DNA of 64,000 nt from NCBI GenBank assembly GCA_035772735.1, contig JASDFA010000011.1:1736001-1800000 (forward strand). Reading direction: 5' to 3'. Both the position numbers and the translations under genes were made by a program. The DNA comes from Datura wrightii (taxonomy: Eukaryota; Streptophyta; Magnoliopsida; Solanales; Solanaceae). A model generated the notes under the pieces. It worked only from the letters and a program-made list of their open reading frames with translations. It ran no database searches and was not told the DNA's origin. The first letter of the stretch is position 1. Every line of letters starts with the position of its first letter. This document shows positions 13,101 to 24,420 of the stretch, piece by piece.

Positions 13101-14044
13101 TCTTTCCAACCTAACAAGGACTTCTCGACCAAAACCTGTGATGTCAAACTAGCTGCTAACCCGGACTTACATATAGCCTCGAATTCCTCCCTGTTGTAAG
13201 CAATTCCACCACCAGTCCCACCCAATGTGAAAGCTGGCCTAATAATCAATGGAAACTCCCCAATTTCACTAGCTATCTCAAAACACTCCTCCAATGTATT
13301 GCCAATGCCTGAAGGTGGTGTCTTTATCCCAATATTCTTCATTGCTTGCTTAAACAAATCCCTATCCTCTGCCTTTTTTATCGCATCAAGCTTCGCGCCA
13401 ATCAACTCGACTCCATACTTATCAAGCACACCACTCTCTGCCAACGCTACAGCTAAATTAAGAGCAGTTTGCCCGCCCATTGTTGGCAACAATGCATCAG
13501 GCCTCTCGTTCTCTAACACTTGCTCCACAAGTTCTGGCGTCATTGGCTCAATATAAGTCCTGTCCGCCGTTTCTGGGTCGGTCATAATAGTTGCAGGATT
13601 CGAATTTATCAGTATCACTTCATACCCTTCTTCCCTAAGAGCCTTACAAGCTTGAGTTCCTGAATAATCGAACTCACAAGCTTGTCCTATCACTATCGGC
13701 CCAGCACCCAGTATCAAAATCCTCTTTATATCTGTTCTTTTCCCCAATTTCTGCTTTCCAAGAAAGCCCTTTTGAACAGAATCATCATTGGTGCTAGTAA
13801 CGACTTTCTCACTAACAATCGAATTCACCCTTTTCCGCAAATGGGTGTGACCGAAAACGCATGGCCGAGATTGGAGGGGCAAATATGAGGACTTTTTGTA
13901 AGCTGCCGATTTTGCAGAGTGAGGAAATAGTGGGAAAAGCTGGATTCTTGATGAATATATTCTCGAAGGCGCAAGAACATAGGAAGAAGAAGAGGAGAGG
14001 AGCCTATATGCAGCATTATCACAGCGATTCATACAATAATCCAT
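7188..14044 (-). CDS. CARB: Carbamoyl-phosphate synthase large subunit, chloroplastic (3 exons)
   Basis: Exons are 14044-12674, 11880-11188 and 8732-7188, joining in frame to 1202 aa, close to the family size of about 1190. The enzyme is the synthetase subunit that makes carbamoyl phosphate from bicarbonate, ATP and the ammonia supplied by the CARA glutaminase subunit. The product feeds arginine and pyrimidine synthesis in plastids. Residues 1 to about 100 are Ser/Arg-rich and lack acidic clusters at the start, as in a transit peptide. Exon 1 holds the first carboxyphosphate domain (GAGPIVIGQACEFDYSGTQ at about 113-131, RPAFTLGGTGGG near 269-280, EMNPRVSRSSALASK near 399-413). Exon 2 holds the oligomerisation region and the start of the second synthetase half (GGGPNRIGQGIEFDYCC). 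Exon 3 holds the second ATP-grasp (VRPSYVLGGRAM, EANPRASRTVPFVSKA) and a C-terminal MGS-like allosteric domain. Intron 1 (12673-11881) starts with GC, not GT; intron 2 (11187-8733) is GT-AG. The gene is complete with no frameshift. Confidence 0.97.
8733..11187 (-). other. CARB intron 2 (2455 bp)
   Basis: Donor CAG|GTTTGT and acceptor ATGCAG|GACG join ...SFALQ to DAGYETIMM, matching the conserved synthetase sequence. The intron is AT-rich and long. I see no coding remnants, RNA gene or clear transposon termini in it. Confidence 0.85.
11881..12673 (-). other. CARB intron 1, GC-AG type
   Basis: The exon 1 end reads AAG|GCAAGT, the classic context of a GC donor, and the acceptor reads TTGTGCAG|ATACC. 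Only this junction keeps the frame (VVTK joined to IPRFAFEKF, the conserved CPSase order). Using the nearby GT inside GCAAGT would add four bases and shift the frame. Confidence 0.88.
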
Positions 14045-14170
14045 CTTGATAGAACTTTTTCAAATAGATTGACGAAAATCGACAAGGGGTTTATAGATTT
14101 GGCAAATGCTCTTTCTGCTTTTTAGCAGAGTGGTGGAGGAAGGATAGAAAGGAGAGGTTTCAGCTGAGGC

Positions 14171-14180
14171 TAGGGTTTTA
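14171..14180 (-). promoter_or_regulatory. Telobox-like motif upstream of CARB
   Basis: On the gene strand this reads TAAAACCCTA, a telobox-type element (AAACCCTA core), about 127 bp upstream of the CARB start codon. Such elements are frequent near the transcription start of plant housekeeping genes. The sequence match is direct; function is inferred. Confidence 0.4.
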
Positions 14181-15873
14181 GAAGTTCTAGTGGTAATTAA
14201 CTAAGAATTCGCTCATCAATAAGAAAAAGAAATACTGTAACTAAAGAAGGAAAGAAAAAAAAAGGTACAGGGATACAATTAACGAAGTTTTTGAGCTAAA
14301 TAGGAGGAGAAATAAAATCGGAAAAATGAAAAAAAAAATATTATTTTTGAGCCCTGCCAATATTATCACTATTTGAACAAGTCGAAATACTTAATAATTA
14401 CTTTTAATATCAATAAAAAATTTAAATTTAATAAATAAGATTGAACAATTCGGCTTTCTACCCTTTTCGTCAATTCATCTTTATTTTTTATCTAAAAATA
14501 AAGTGTGAATAGTGTAACTTTAAATTTAAAGTTGCATTATTCAGCTACTCTATTTTTTGGACCGACTATAATATCATTATTTATAATAATTAATACTTTT
14601 AATTTTAACATAATATGCATTATAAGATCATCAATTAAATCTCTAATATTCATATTTATTTTTCATATAATATTTTTATTATATTAATTTTAAACTTAAA
14701 TTAGTGTTTAGTTTTTATAAATTAATTTTCATATATAATATTTTATTTAAAATGTAAGTTCATTTTATTATAATTTATAATTGTATAAAAAAATACTTCG
14801 AAAGGTCCAACTCCAACAATAGAAATAGTACTCCCAGTAGATAAAAATAATCGATTTGAACAATTTTTAGCTCAACATAAAAAAAATTAATGGTAAAGAT
14901 GCTCATTTTGAACTTTATAATGTATTAATAGCGCGTTTATTAGAGCAAAATAATAATCTTGAAAGTTGAATGTTTATCTAAAAATTAAAATAAATATTAT
15001 CATGATGTAATATTGATTTAATTGTATTTCATCAATGATTTCACTTGTATTCGAGTTTTTCATTAATATGTATAATATATATTATTTACTTGCAATTTAT
15101 ATTATTCAAACATATATGATATAAAATAATTTTATATTAAATGATTATATAAGCAAAAAATGTGAATTATATAGAGTGATTATGTAGAAAAAAGAAGCAA
15201 CAATTTATTTTATGAATTAAGAAAATATAATAAATGAAATAAAAATAATAATATAACATTAAAGAGAGAGAAGAATAAAAGAAGAATTTTTTTTTTTTTG
15301 AGTAAAAAATAGAGTAGTGGATTGAAGTTGATTTTCTGCAAATTTAGAGAACTTTATTTTTTACTCTAAATTAGAGTTTAGAGTCAAAAATAGAATTATG
15401 GGCTGGAGATACCCTACGGCAGAAGTTAAATTGAAGTGATTTAATATTTAAAAATTTTGCTGATATTTTTAATTATGTGATCAAAATAAATTTGATGTCG
15501 TAATTATGCAAACACACATTTCGAATCCAATCATTTGCCAACAAAATATTTAGCATGATCAACAAAAACAATTTGATACGATTGGTTCTGGTAAGTACAC
15601 TACAATAACATATTGGTGTAATCTCACGGCTAAGTCTAGGAAGGATGATGTGTACCTCTAGATCTTACTCTTATTTTGTGAAAATACAAAAGTTATTTTT
15701 TATAGCCGCTCTGTTTAAGTAAAATGTTTCAAAACAAGTTTGAAAAAGGAATACACTAGTGAAGAAATCATATTGAAAATAAAGGAGAAAAGAATAATAA
15801 CAATAATAATAAAATAATACGACAAAAAGAAAACACATGTAATAATAAAATCAAAGAATAAAATAATAAAAGA

Positions 15874-15926
<53 letters not shown>

Positions 15927-15979
15927 GATATGAAAAATAAAGGGCGAATAAGGTGTTCCAAACTATCAGCATGCCTCTC
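14181..15979. other. AT-rich spacer upstream of CARB
   Basis: No gene is seen. The stretch is very AT-rich, with homopolymer tracts (for example a T run near 15291) and an ATT microsatellite at 15873-15922. The part next to the gene must contain the CARB promoter, but no clear TATA box could be assigned. Confidence 0.4.
15873..15922. repeat. (AAT)n microsatellite
   Basis: About 16 consecutive AAT/TAA units form an uninterrupted trinucleotide repeat. Confidence 0.95.
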
Positions 15980-15984
15980 CCACG

Positions 15985-16389
15985 AAAAAGCGAGACAATG
16001 TTTCACTACCTAATTCTCGACCTTTATAACCTTCTATTTATAGGTCATGTCCTTGGTAAGATGAAAGTACGACATGCTTTGTCTAATCTTGTATCTCTAA
16101 TACTTCTTTGATCTATCTCTACCTCTCCTCAGACTCACAATAGTCAACCTCTCACACCCACTAACTAGGACATATGTTCATCTCCTCTTCACATGTCTGT
16201 ACCATCTCAACCCCGCTTCTTTCATCTTGTCCATCACGGAGGTCACTCCCACTTTGTTTCAAATATCCTCATTTCTAATTGTATCTCTTTTAGTATGTCC
16301 AAATATCCATCTCAACCTTGCTTCCCTCGTCTTGTCCATCACTAAGATCACTCTCACTTTATCCCGAATATTTTCGTTCCTAATCATAT
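15985..16389 (-). pseudogene. Decayed LINE (RTE-type) reverse transcriptase 3' end
   Basis: Read on the minus strand, the conceptual peptide carries the tail typical of plant LINE/RTE ORF2: a KVGVTSVMDKMKEAGLRW segment, then HVKRR, then CERLTIVSLRRGRDRSKKY, then DMT. Stops interrupt it. The segment around KVGVTSVMDK occurs twice in a row in diverged form (KVRVILVMDKTREARLRW just upstream), so part of the relic is internally duplicated. Only the 3' part of the ORF is present; the 5' side ends where the LTR element at 16395 begins. It is non-functional. The family call rests on the characteristic tail peptide. Confidence 0.7.
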
Positions 16390-17844
16390 TTCTCTGTCAC
16401 GCCCCACCTTGGGAGGCATGACTGGCACCTAGTGCCGCACTGGAATCTGACTAACCTGCCTAGGCTTATGCACGTCTCGTACATGCCTGCAGCTCAATTT
16501 AAAAAAAATAACAAGTTATATCTCGGTTGTAAATACAGTCTCCGGCCAACAAGGCCATAGCTACCTGTAAATGAAAACTACTACTCAACAATAAGCAATA
16601 GAAGGAAGTCCTATACTGGCCGACAAGGCCACCATGCTGTCTAGTTTTAACTGGAATGTAAATCAGGCAACTATAACTATACTATAGCCGACAAGGACAC
16701 TATCTACCAGCTAAACAAGGCCTCACACGGCCATCACGCGATATAAAGCATACATAGGCCCCACACGGCCGGAAACAAACTAACCACAGGAAAACTATAT
16801 ATCTGCAAGCCTCTAAGAGTGGAATATTGGTCGAGACAGGGCCTGGACCTTCCCATACTGCACAATTAAAAAAACAAACCTTCTAACTAATCAGCTCCGG
16901 AGGAGAGGAGCCGACTGCACTGCTAATTCTGGTTGAAAGCTAGGAAGGTCCTGATCCGTGTCTATCCGCACCTGCAGGCAAGTAATGCAGCGCCCCAAGA
17001 TGGGCGTCAGTACAATATGTACTGAATATGTAAGGCAATAATTGAATAAAACTTAAGATGAAACTGAAAGTAACTTAGTGAAAGAGATAGAAGTATAACC
17101 CAAGTAACTTAACTTCCTATTGTCTAATCTAACAGTAAATAGTGCAAACAAGAACCTTACTTGACCCCCAAAAGTCGGAAGGTACAACCAACACAGAATA
17201 ACCCACTGAAGGCACCCATAAGCCCTGGCGAGTACACTTCAATCTATATACCCCTAATAAGGTCAAAAACAGGCCAACTAATAACTATAATCGTCCTACC
17301 AATCCCCTGAGCCCGCTCGGCCACTGAACTATAACTGTGTCTTAGTCCAGTGGACTCCTGATATGTGCACTCCAAGCACCAGGTTTGATGGGAGTGTGGT
17401 TCCGATACGGCATAAAACAGTCTAACCATGAAATGGACTGTATGGGGCCCTTGGTCCTCATCTTCGTCCCTCGCAGACAGCATACCGCTCCTTGGAGTGA
17501 CGTCATCAAGCCCCTGGCATGTGTCGACATAGCTAGTAACCCTGGGGTGGTCATGGAAAGCTATACAGGGCAAAGTCAAACCCAAACTAACATAAGTACT
17601 GATCTTAGCTAATAACGATGACTATTTACAATAATAAGACTTCTGGCTTTCTTACTGGATTCAGACTATATTGTAGTATTATAGAAACTAACTTGACGAA
17701 GAAGTTCGCCTTAACATACCTCGATTGTCGTTTTCCGAACAACCGACGAGTTTCAACTTGTATTCAACAACCTTTTCCAACTATAACCGTAATACTGGGA
17801 GAAAGAAATTAATTTCAATACCAAATCCGATTAAAAATGATAAC

Positions 17845-20357
17845 TGTCACACCCCACCTTGGGGGGTATGACGGGCACCTGGTGCCTGCTAGACTCTAGA
17901 CTACTAAATGGTCCAGCCTGAGCACATCTGGTGCTTTGGCTGGCTTTGGCTCTATTTCAAGAAACAAATCGGCTATATAACGGCTGTAAATACAGCCTCC
18001 GGCCAACTGGCCTGTAGCCATCTGTACCTGCAACAACAGCTAACCAGAAACAGACTTATAATAAGGAACCTATGCGGGCCGACAAGGCCACCATGCTGTC
18101 TAGTTATCTGTAACTCAACACAAGACTGCTGTAAAACTACGTGACCGGCAAGGTCACCACTACTGTCAAATTAAGGCCCCACACGGCCAACATAAACTGA
18201 AATACTAAACAGCTACAGCAGACCGCACAGCCTCACACGACCGGCTCAACTAACCATAGAGAATATATACAGACTGCAAGCCTCTGCGAATACTGTAAGA
18301 AATTAATAGAAATGATCGAGACAGGGCCCCGACCTACCATACTGCACAACAAAAGAAAAGGAGCTACACCTCTGGGAATCAGATTCCGGATGACAGGAGC
18401 TGATGACTCACTGGCTGGCTGGAATCACGAGGGATCGACTCCTCGTCCGTGAGTACCTGTAGGCAAGCAATACAGCGCCCCGCTGGGCGTCAGTACCACA
18501 GGTACTGAGAATGTAAAGCAAACTGAAATATGCAACTGAAACGATTAGCACAATAACATGACATTTAAGCAAGAAGTAGCTGAGTCTATCTAGTTGAGGA
18601 TAACTGGGGAGAGTTTATACATTCTGTAACTAACTGAGCGTACCTGAAGACGTGTCGTCCTTCTGTCTATCAGTATCTACTAGCACATATCAATATACAT
18701 AATAATACACACAATACCTGACCGACCCCCATAAGTCAGAAGGTGCCAACCAAGCAAGCAATCTATTTACCCCTACCCGGGTCTAAACCAACCAAAAACA
18801 AGTCACTCCACTCATCTGATAACTGTGAGCTCCTCCTACCGGCCCCCTTGGGTACGTAGCTCAGGCCTTGGCCTCTGACAATAAACTGTGTCTGAGTCCG
18901 AAGACTCCTGCCTCTGGGCACAGGTGTGCACACAGAGTGGTCTGCCCCTGTAAACAGGGTGTGCTAGCTCTGCGCAGAGTAAACTGAACTACCCCTGCAA
19001 GCAGGGTGGTCTGGACCGTATTATCATGGTGGTCGGCCATCATCGTCCTTTAGTCAGACGACATCGCCCAGCTGATGGCGGTATCTGAATCTGGTATCGA
19101 CACAGATATAACCCAAGGGCGGTGGGGATGCTAAAGGGTGCCCACATACCACAACAAGTCTCAACATACAAAACACACACACAGCAAGCATGCTCAATGC
19201 AAAATACAAATCATATTCTCTTCTTGTATCTCAAGGTCAGTTTGTATTAAATAATGGAAACTATATTATGTTTTACACTATTCCTAATTGCCGAACTAAC
19301 TGCTACCTGACCTTTATCTGTCTATCTGATTATATCTGGATATAGCTCAATGATATAAAATGTACCACCTACTACTGGATACAATCTCAACAGATGTAAT
19401 ACGTATTGCCTGATTATCTACTATTCTGTTTATCGCATGATACGTAATTAATATACTAGCATACTTGCTGGAAATTATACTAAAATCGTTCCTGTACGTT
19501 GGGTATCGGTTAATAGCCTTTATTCTATTTACTTTCTAAGTTGTACTTCCTGGCTTGCCGAAAGAATAACTTTACATACCTGGTTTCTGAGTACCCGACT
19601 GACCGATGTGATTTCCGTCGGTACTCCTGCTGTTTCTCCCAACTACATTCATTTACACGTCAATTAGAACTAGATACATTAATATTCGGGAGAAATTATC
19701 ACTTTTGATATATATATTTATCCCAACTTTAACCTTTCAGAAAACGGTCGAAAACTCGTTATTTCTCGATAGTCCAGAAGGGGTAAATGCTCACTGCAAG
19801 GCTAGGAACACACTGGTACTAATTTAAAGCAATTCTATTTACTTTACCTTGGTAGCACGACGTTTCGCCGGCCAAATTTCACGAAACCAACTCCGTAGGA
19901 TTGCTCTCTGCAGCTTTATACTTCGGTACCCGAAGTTAATTTGAGTTTGGACTATGTTTGACGGTGTAATCAGATGAAAATTTGCTTCAAACCCTTCTTT
20001 CTCTGTTTCTGGGCGTTCTCAGGAGTGCAACATCATGCACACCCTTGCTACTAAAAGAAATAGAATAGGAAATTATACTATTCTATGTGTGGACATTATA
20101 TATATATATATATATATAGGAAGTGGGCATTATATTGGGGTGGGGCCCATGACATATTATTTATTCGAATTTTGCATAGGCTCGTGGTAAAATGCGCATA
20201 ACTTTTTATTCTGAACTCGAATTATGAGGGATTATAAATAAATAAAAATTTAACACATATCACAGTTGAAAAAGTTTCATAAATATGGAGGCATAAAAAT
20301 TTTTTTTTTATCAAATTCAAACCTGATCTGATGTCCTCGAATGTGCGGGATGTAACA
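17845..20357 (+). mobile_element. Solo LTR B (2513 bp) inserted in A
   Basis: It begins TGTCACACCCCACCTTGG and ends GCGGGATGTAACA. Exact 5-bp target duplications ATAAC lie at 17840-17844 and 20358-20362. It contains no retroviral-type coding sequence, only short chance frames, and no internal primer-binding site, so it is a solo LTR. It sits inside A in the same orientation and shares blocks of similarity with A across its length. It must have inserted after A. The orientation sign is arbitrary. Confidence 0.85.
20096..20117. repeat. Short (AT)n run inside LTR B
   Basis: A TA dinucleotide run lies near the 3' end of element B, at the position where element A carries its much longer run. Confidence 0.85.
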
Positions 20358-20714
20358 ATAACTTTTTATATTAATAATCACAATACTTCAACTGCCCAAA
20401 ATACGACCGAAAACCTATAATTTCTCGAGGGTTCAGAAGGGAGAAATGCTTATTTGATGCCTGTAATCGTATAGAAATCAGTTTGGAGCAATTCTGACAA
20501 TTTTTGCTTAGCGGGGTTACGATTTACCGGGCGAATTTCAAGAAAATAACTCTGTAGTAATGCTCCCTGCAGGCTTAAAACTCGATACCCGAAGTTAATT
20601 TGAATTTGGACGGCGTTAATAGCGTAATCAGACGAAAATCTATAGAAATCTTCGTATCTCTCTCTCTCTGGTGGAAATTATTTGAAGAAAAATGAACTAT
20701 AATTGAATAAGAGG

Positions 20715-20717
<3 letters not shown>

Positions 20718-20788
<71 letters not shown>
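20718..20788. repeat. Long (TA)n microsatellite inside LTR A
   Basis: About 35 uninterrupted TA units occur near the 3' end of element A. Element B has a shorter run at the matching place, so the run expanded within the LTR family. It is likely unstable and hard to assemble. Confidence 0.95.
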
Positions 20789-20791
<3 letters not shown>

Positions 20792-21040
20792 GCGGTGGCA
20801 GGGGGCCGCCCCGTACCGCCTATCGCGCCAAACCACTCCACGCGTCATGCCCCTCAACGCACCAAGGGGCTGGGGCGCACGCTGGCCAAGGGGCCAAGGT
20901 ACTGGCGTGTCGCGCTAGCCCTTGCGGCCTGGCCTCGCTCAACCCGACTTTCAAGGTTTCTCTACATGCGTCATACTCTCTTTATTCATCACAAATCCAC
21001 ACATACGCTTACTAGTCGTTAACTTTCACGGGGTGTAACA

Positions 21041-21680
21041 TTCTCATTCCATTACTTTCATTTTTTGAACGTTAAAAATTAAATAGATTAATATGTTGAA
21101 ATATGATAACTAAAATAAATTAAAGTTTGTTTAGTTAAATATATATCTAGAAGTATATAGTAACAGATTATTATATATTAAGAAAGTTCACAATATAGAG
21201 TATAAAATTAAAACTAATTATTATGCCTCATGATATTAACTTAAAAGGAAGATTACACAAGTGTTTATTAAAATAGTAATGCTCTGACATGTATAAAGCT
21301 CCTATTTCTATTCCTACAAAAATGAGTTACTAAAAAGGAATATAAAATAAGCTAAGCTAATCCAAAATAAGGCAAGGAATTAAATTGAATAATACATTGA
21401 GTAAAATACCCCCTTAATATTTTGAATTTGAAAAACATTAATCCCCCTTCACATTGTGAATGGGAAAATAAGCCCCTTGATCTTAAATCAATTGCTAGAA
21501 ATAATAAAAAGATAAAAATTGATAATGTAAGAGGTAAATAAGAATTTAAAAATATTTATTGATACATGGGTATTGGGATACCTATTGTTCAAATATTAAG
21601 GGATAGATTGATTTCTAAAATAAAATTTAAAGTCCGTGTAAATGATTTTAACCCAATTTTAATTTATATACAATATTGTA
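21041..21680. other. AT-rich spacer after nested LTRs
   Basis: No gene, RNA or clear element termini are visible. Confidence 0.4.
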
Positions 21681-21840
21681 GAGGTGTTCATGGTTCAATT
21701 TGGGTCGATTTTTGATTCAAATCAAAATTAAATCAATTTAGTTGGTATTTTAATTATTGAAACTTCTCAAATATAAATCACATTCATCAATTTAATTATT
21801 GACGGTTTGGTTCAATCTTTTCGAGTTTTAAGAAACCTAA
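21681..21840 (+). mobile_element. Possible hAT-like 5' end fragment
   Basis: The stretch starts GAGGTGTTCATGGTTCAATTTGG and continues with alternating GGTTT and AAACC-like words, the pattern of Solanaceae non-autonomous hAT termini. No matching 3' terminus is seen before the next element, so it would be truncated. Confidence 0.3.
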
Positions 21841-21860
21841 TGATATTTCTCACTCCCCCA

Positions 21861-23034
21861 AATAATTAGAAACACTAAATATCTAAATAACCCCTTAAAC
21901 TTGACACTCTTTGTAAGTTAGACATCTTAACTTTAGTAGTGACTGACATGGCAACTATTATATACTCACTTACATCTAAGTGCTTGGAAGACTTCAATTA
22001 TGCTTTTGTCTATATATTTTTATCCAATTACACTACAACCTTCTTCCTCACTTTTCTCAAGAGGAAGTCGCCGGGTAAATAGAAAGAGAAGGCGGGAATC
22101 TAAAAATGAAAAAAAAAAGGGCCCTGAATCCGACAGAACTCAAATACAAAATTAGCATCTTCTATGTTCATAAATTTTCGCAGTCGAGTCAAATCAACAA
22201 TACAATTTTAATGAAGTCAAACCCAGGTTCGATTAAACGAAACTAAAAGAATTGATAGTCACAGATCCAATGCCTCCTATCTTTAAGAATGTATAGAATA
22301 TTAGCTTGGGTTTTGTTATTCAAATTTTGCTGTTTCGAGTTATGAATTTTCTTCTTGAAATCTAATCGGGTAAAGGAACAACAAAAAGGCATTGAAAAAA
22401 ATTGTTAATGATGGTTATTGGGTAAGAAAAATATATATGTTGGCGACAGTTTTCTCAAGAAAGAGGAATTGGAAGATGTTTGATTAGTGTAAGGAATAAA
22501 AATTCAGAAGCTAAAATTCATGGCACCGACAATAAAAATAAAAAAATTATTGACTCTATAACTTTAAATTGCCAGTGACAAAATGGTCTGAAGCTTCCAT
22601 GACCAACAGCTTCACCGTGAAGGCATGAACCTAACCCACAAAGGATCTTTATAAAGTATATAATTGAAGCTGAAATATCTTAATTTTAGCCTTTATATGT
22701 TTTTCTCAAAGAAGGAAAAAGAAGGGGTAATAGGGCCGCAAGAGGAAAAAGAAGAATAAAGTTACGGGGCCAGGATGGGAGTAGGCGTAGGGTGGGTGTG
22801 GAAAATTGATTTCTATTATTTTAAATGACATGTGGGTATTTATGACACGTGTCTTCATATCATTTGTTCATTGACACATCATTGGCAAGTGAATTTCACA
22901 CACTTGAGTTTGCTGATCCATATGTTTAAGAGGCACATGTATGCCAAGTGTCTAAATGGTCACTTTGAAGTTAAGATGTCGAACTTACAAAAGGTATCAA
23001 GTTCAAGAGGCAATCTAAGTGTTTAGTCAATTAG
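21861..23034. mobile_element. Probable MULE-type element with long inverted repeats (~1.17 kb)
   Basis: The first ~100 bp and the last ~100 bp are inverted copies. On the left, CTTTGTAAGTTAGACATC is followed by TTAACTTT; on the reverse complement of the right end, TTTTGTAAGTTCGACATC is followed by TTAACTTC. The outer ends also pair (AATTAGAAACACTAAAT against AATTGACTAAACACTTAG). Long terminal inverted repeats without a transposase point to a non-autonomous Mutator-like element. Target duplications could not be fixed because the outer borders have diverged. The interior has purine-rich and G-rich stretches unlike its flanks, which could be captured host DNA. Confidence 0.55.
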
Positions 23035-23105
23035 AAAAGAATTGCTGCTCATTTTTCAATTTATAATCCTTTATTGGCTTTTTATTATGGTGACTATTAT
23101 GTATA

Positions 23106-23230
23106 TCTATATTATATCAAAAGTGTGAAAACCTTTAAAAATATTGATTGAACTTTTTGTCCTTCATTAAAAGAATCGCATTAGATAAAATTATCATTTT
23201 ACTATTTTTATACAATTATTATTTAAAATT
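23106..23230 (+). mobile_element. Possible Helitron 5' terminus
   Basis: The sequence starts TCTATATTATATC after an A and runs into CATTAAAAG-type words typical of plant Helitron left ends. A diverged copy of the same ~110 bp (TTGATTGAACTTTTTG, then CCTTCATTAAAAGA) lies at 24727-24840. No CTRR end with hairpin was found, so this is tentative. Confidence 0.3.
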
Positions 23231-24368
23231 ATTACTTTTAATTATTTTCATCACTTTATTTTATCATATTAGGTTTTCTAATTATGGTATAACTCTATTT
23301 ATGGGGTAAATTTAAAAAAAAATTCACCAATTTTTTTTCCTTTTTGATAGTCACGATTCTTTTTAAAATTATTATATTAGGTTTTCTACTTGTGATATAA
23401 TTCTATTTATAGCGTAAAAAAAGTAAAGAAGAAAAAAAGAAAAAAACTTCCATGAAAGTTGTTTGCCCTTTTTGATTTGAGACTTTTTTTTTCCTTTTTG
23501 ATGGTTTGAAATGTTTATAGAAGTTCATCTTTTTTCCTTTTTGATTTAAAATAAATTTATTTTAATAGTAATATCCTAATACTTTTATATATTTAAATTC
23601 TTTTTGATGTATAAATCATTCAACTTCTATAAAAGAATTTATAATTGTATAATTTGATTCGTCAACTCTACTAGATTAACACATTTGATTTAATCTCCAA
23701 TCTTATATGTTTTCGTGTTAATATATTTTCTTCTTCCTTTTCATGTTATGAACTTTTTTATGTTGTGGATTTGAAAAACACAATAGCAATTGTTATGCCA
23801 CCTCAAGTTATTTGTATTCAAAATAATTTAACTTACATTATCTAAGTAGAGTCTAATATTGATATTATGTTATCTTCTTTAATTGAGTCTTATATTAATA
23901 TTATGTGATTTAGATTGTGTTATTTATAAGTTATATAACTGACATTCTTCATATACTTATACATTCACAAGTTTCATCTATTCATGTAAAGTAATCTCTT
24001 TATCTCATAAAATATATTTTTTTTAATAAAATTATAAATTATTATAATTATAACTCTTGTGCACAATCTTTTTTAAATAATATTGCAATAGAATCTGAAA
24101 AGAATTTCAGGAACAAAATTGTATCAATTAATAACTTAAGGCGATATGATTCTCATTGGATAATAAAAATCTTAGTAATTGGAACTGAATTAGTAAAAGA
24201 GTATAAAAGGGAATAAAGAAAGGCATGTGAATGACTACAACATTAGTTGACGAAGAGATAATAATTCTTTTTCGTATAATATTCTAAACATTTATATTTT
24301 ATATTTTATATATATGTTTGAATTCTTATCTATTTTTATTATATTTTATGAATTTTATATTTTTATAA

Positions 24369-24372
<4 letters not shown>

Positions 24373-24416
<44 letters not shown>
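24373..24416. repeat. (AT)n microsatellite
   Basis: An uninterrupted AT dinucleotide run of about 22 units. Confidence 0.95.

Positions 24417-24420
<4 letters not shown>

Larger units (their letters stand above)
16395..21040 (+). mobile_element. Solo LTR A (~2.13 kb), split by nested element B
   Basis: It begins TGTCACGCCCC and ends GGGGTGTAACA (TG...CA ends). Five-base direct repeats TTCTC flank it exactly at 16390-16394 and 21041-21045. After removing the inserted element B and its target duplication it is about 2128 bp. No gag, pol, primer-binding site or polypurine tract is visible, so it behaves as a solo LTR left by recombination between the LTRs of a full retrotransposon. Its two arms match the corresponding parts of B (for example CAGCGCCCC...GGGCGTCAGTAC in the 5' arm and CCCGAAGTTAATTTGA in the 3' arm), so A and B are related families. 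The start TGTCACxCCCCACCTT is common in Solanaceae Gypsy LTRs; that family link is from general knowledge. The orientation sign is arbitrary. Confidence 0.85.

Noticed and set aside
17244..17585. 113-codon frame within LTR A
   Set aside because: It lies wholly in LTR sequence, overlaps other frames on both strands and shows no retroelement domain.
20575..21022. Open frames with long Ile-Tyr alternation
   Set aside because: The peptide is the translation of the TA microsatellite inside LTR A and has no protein character.
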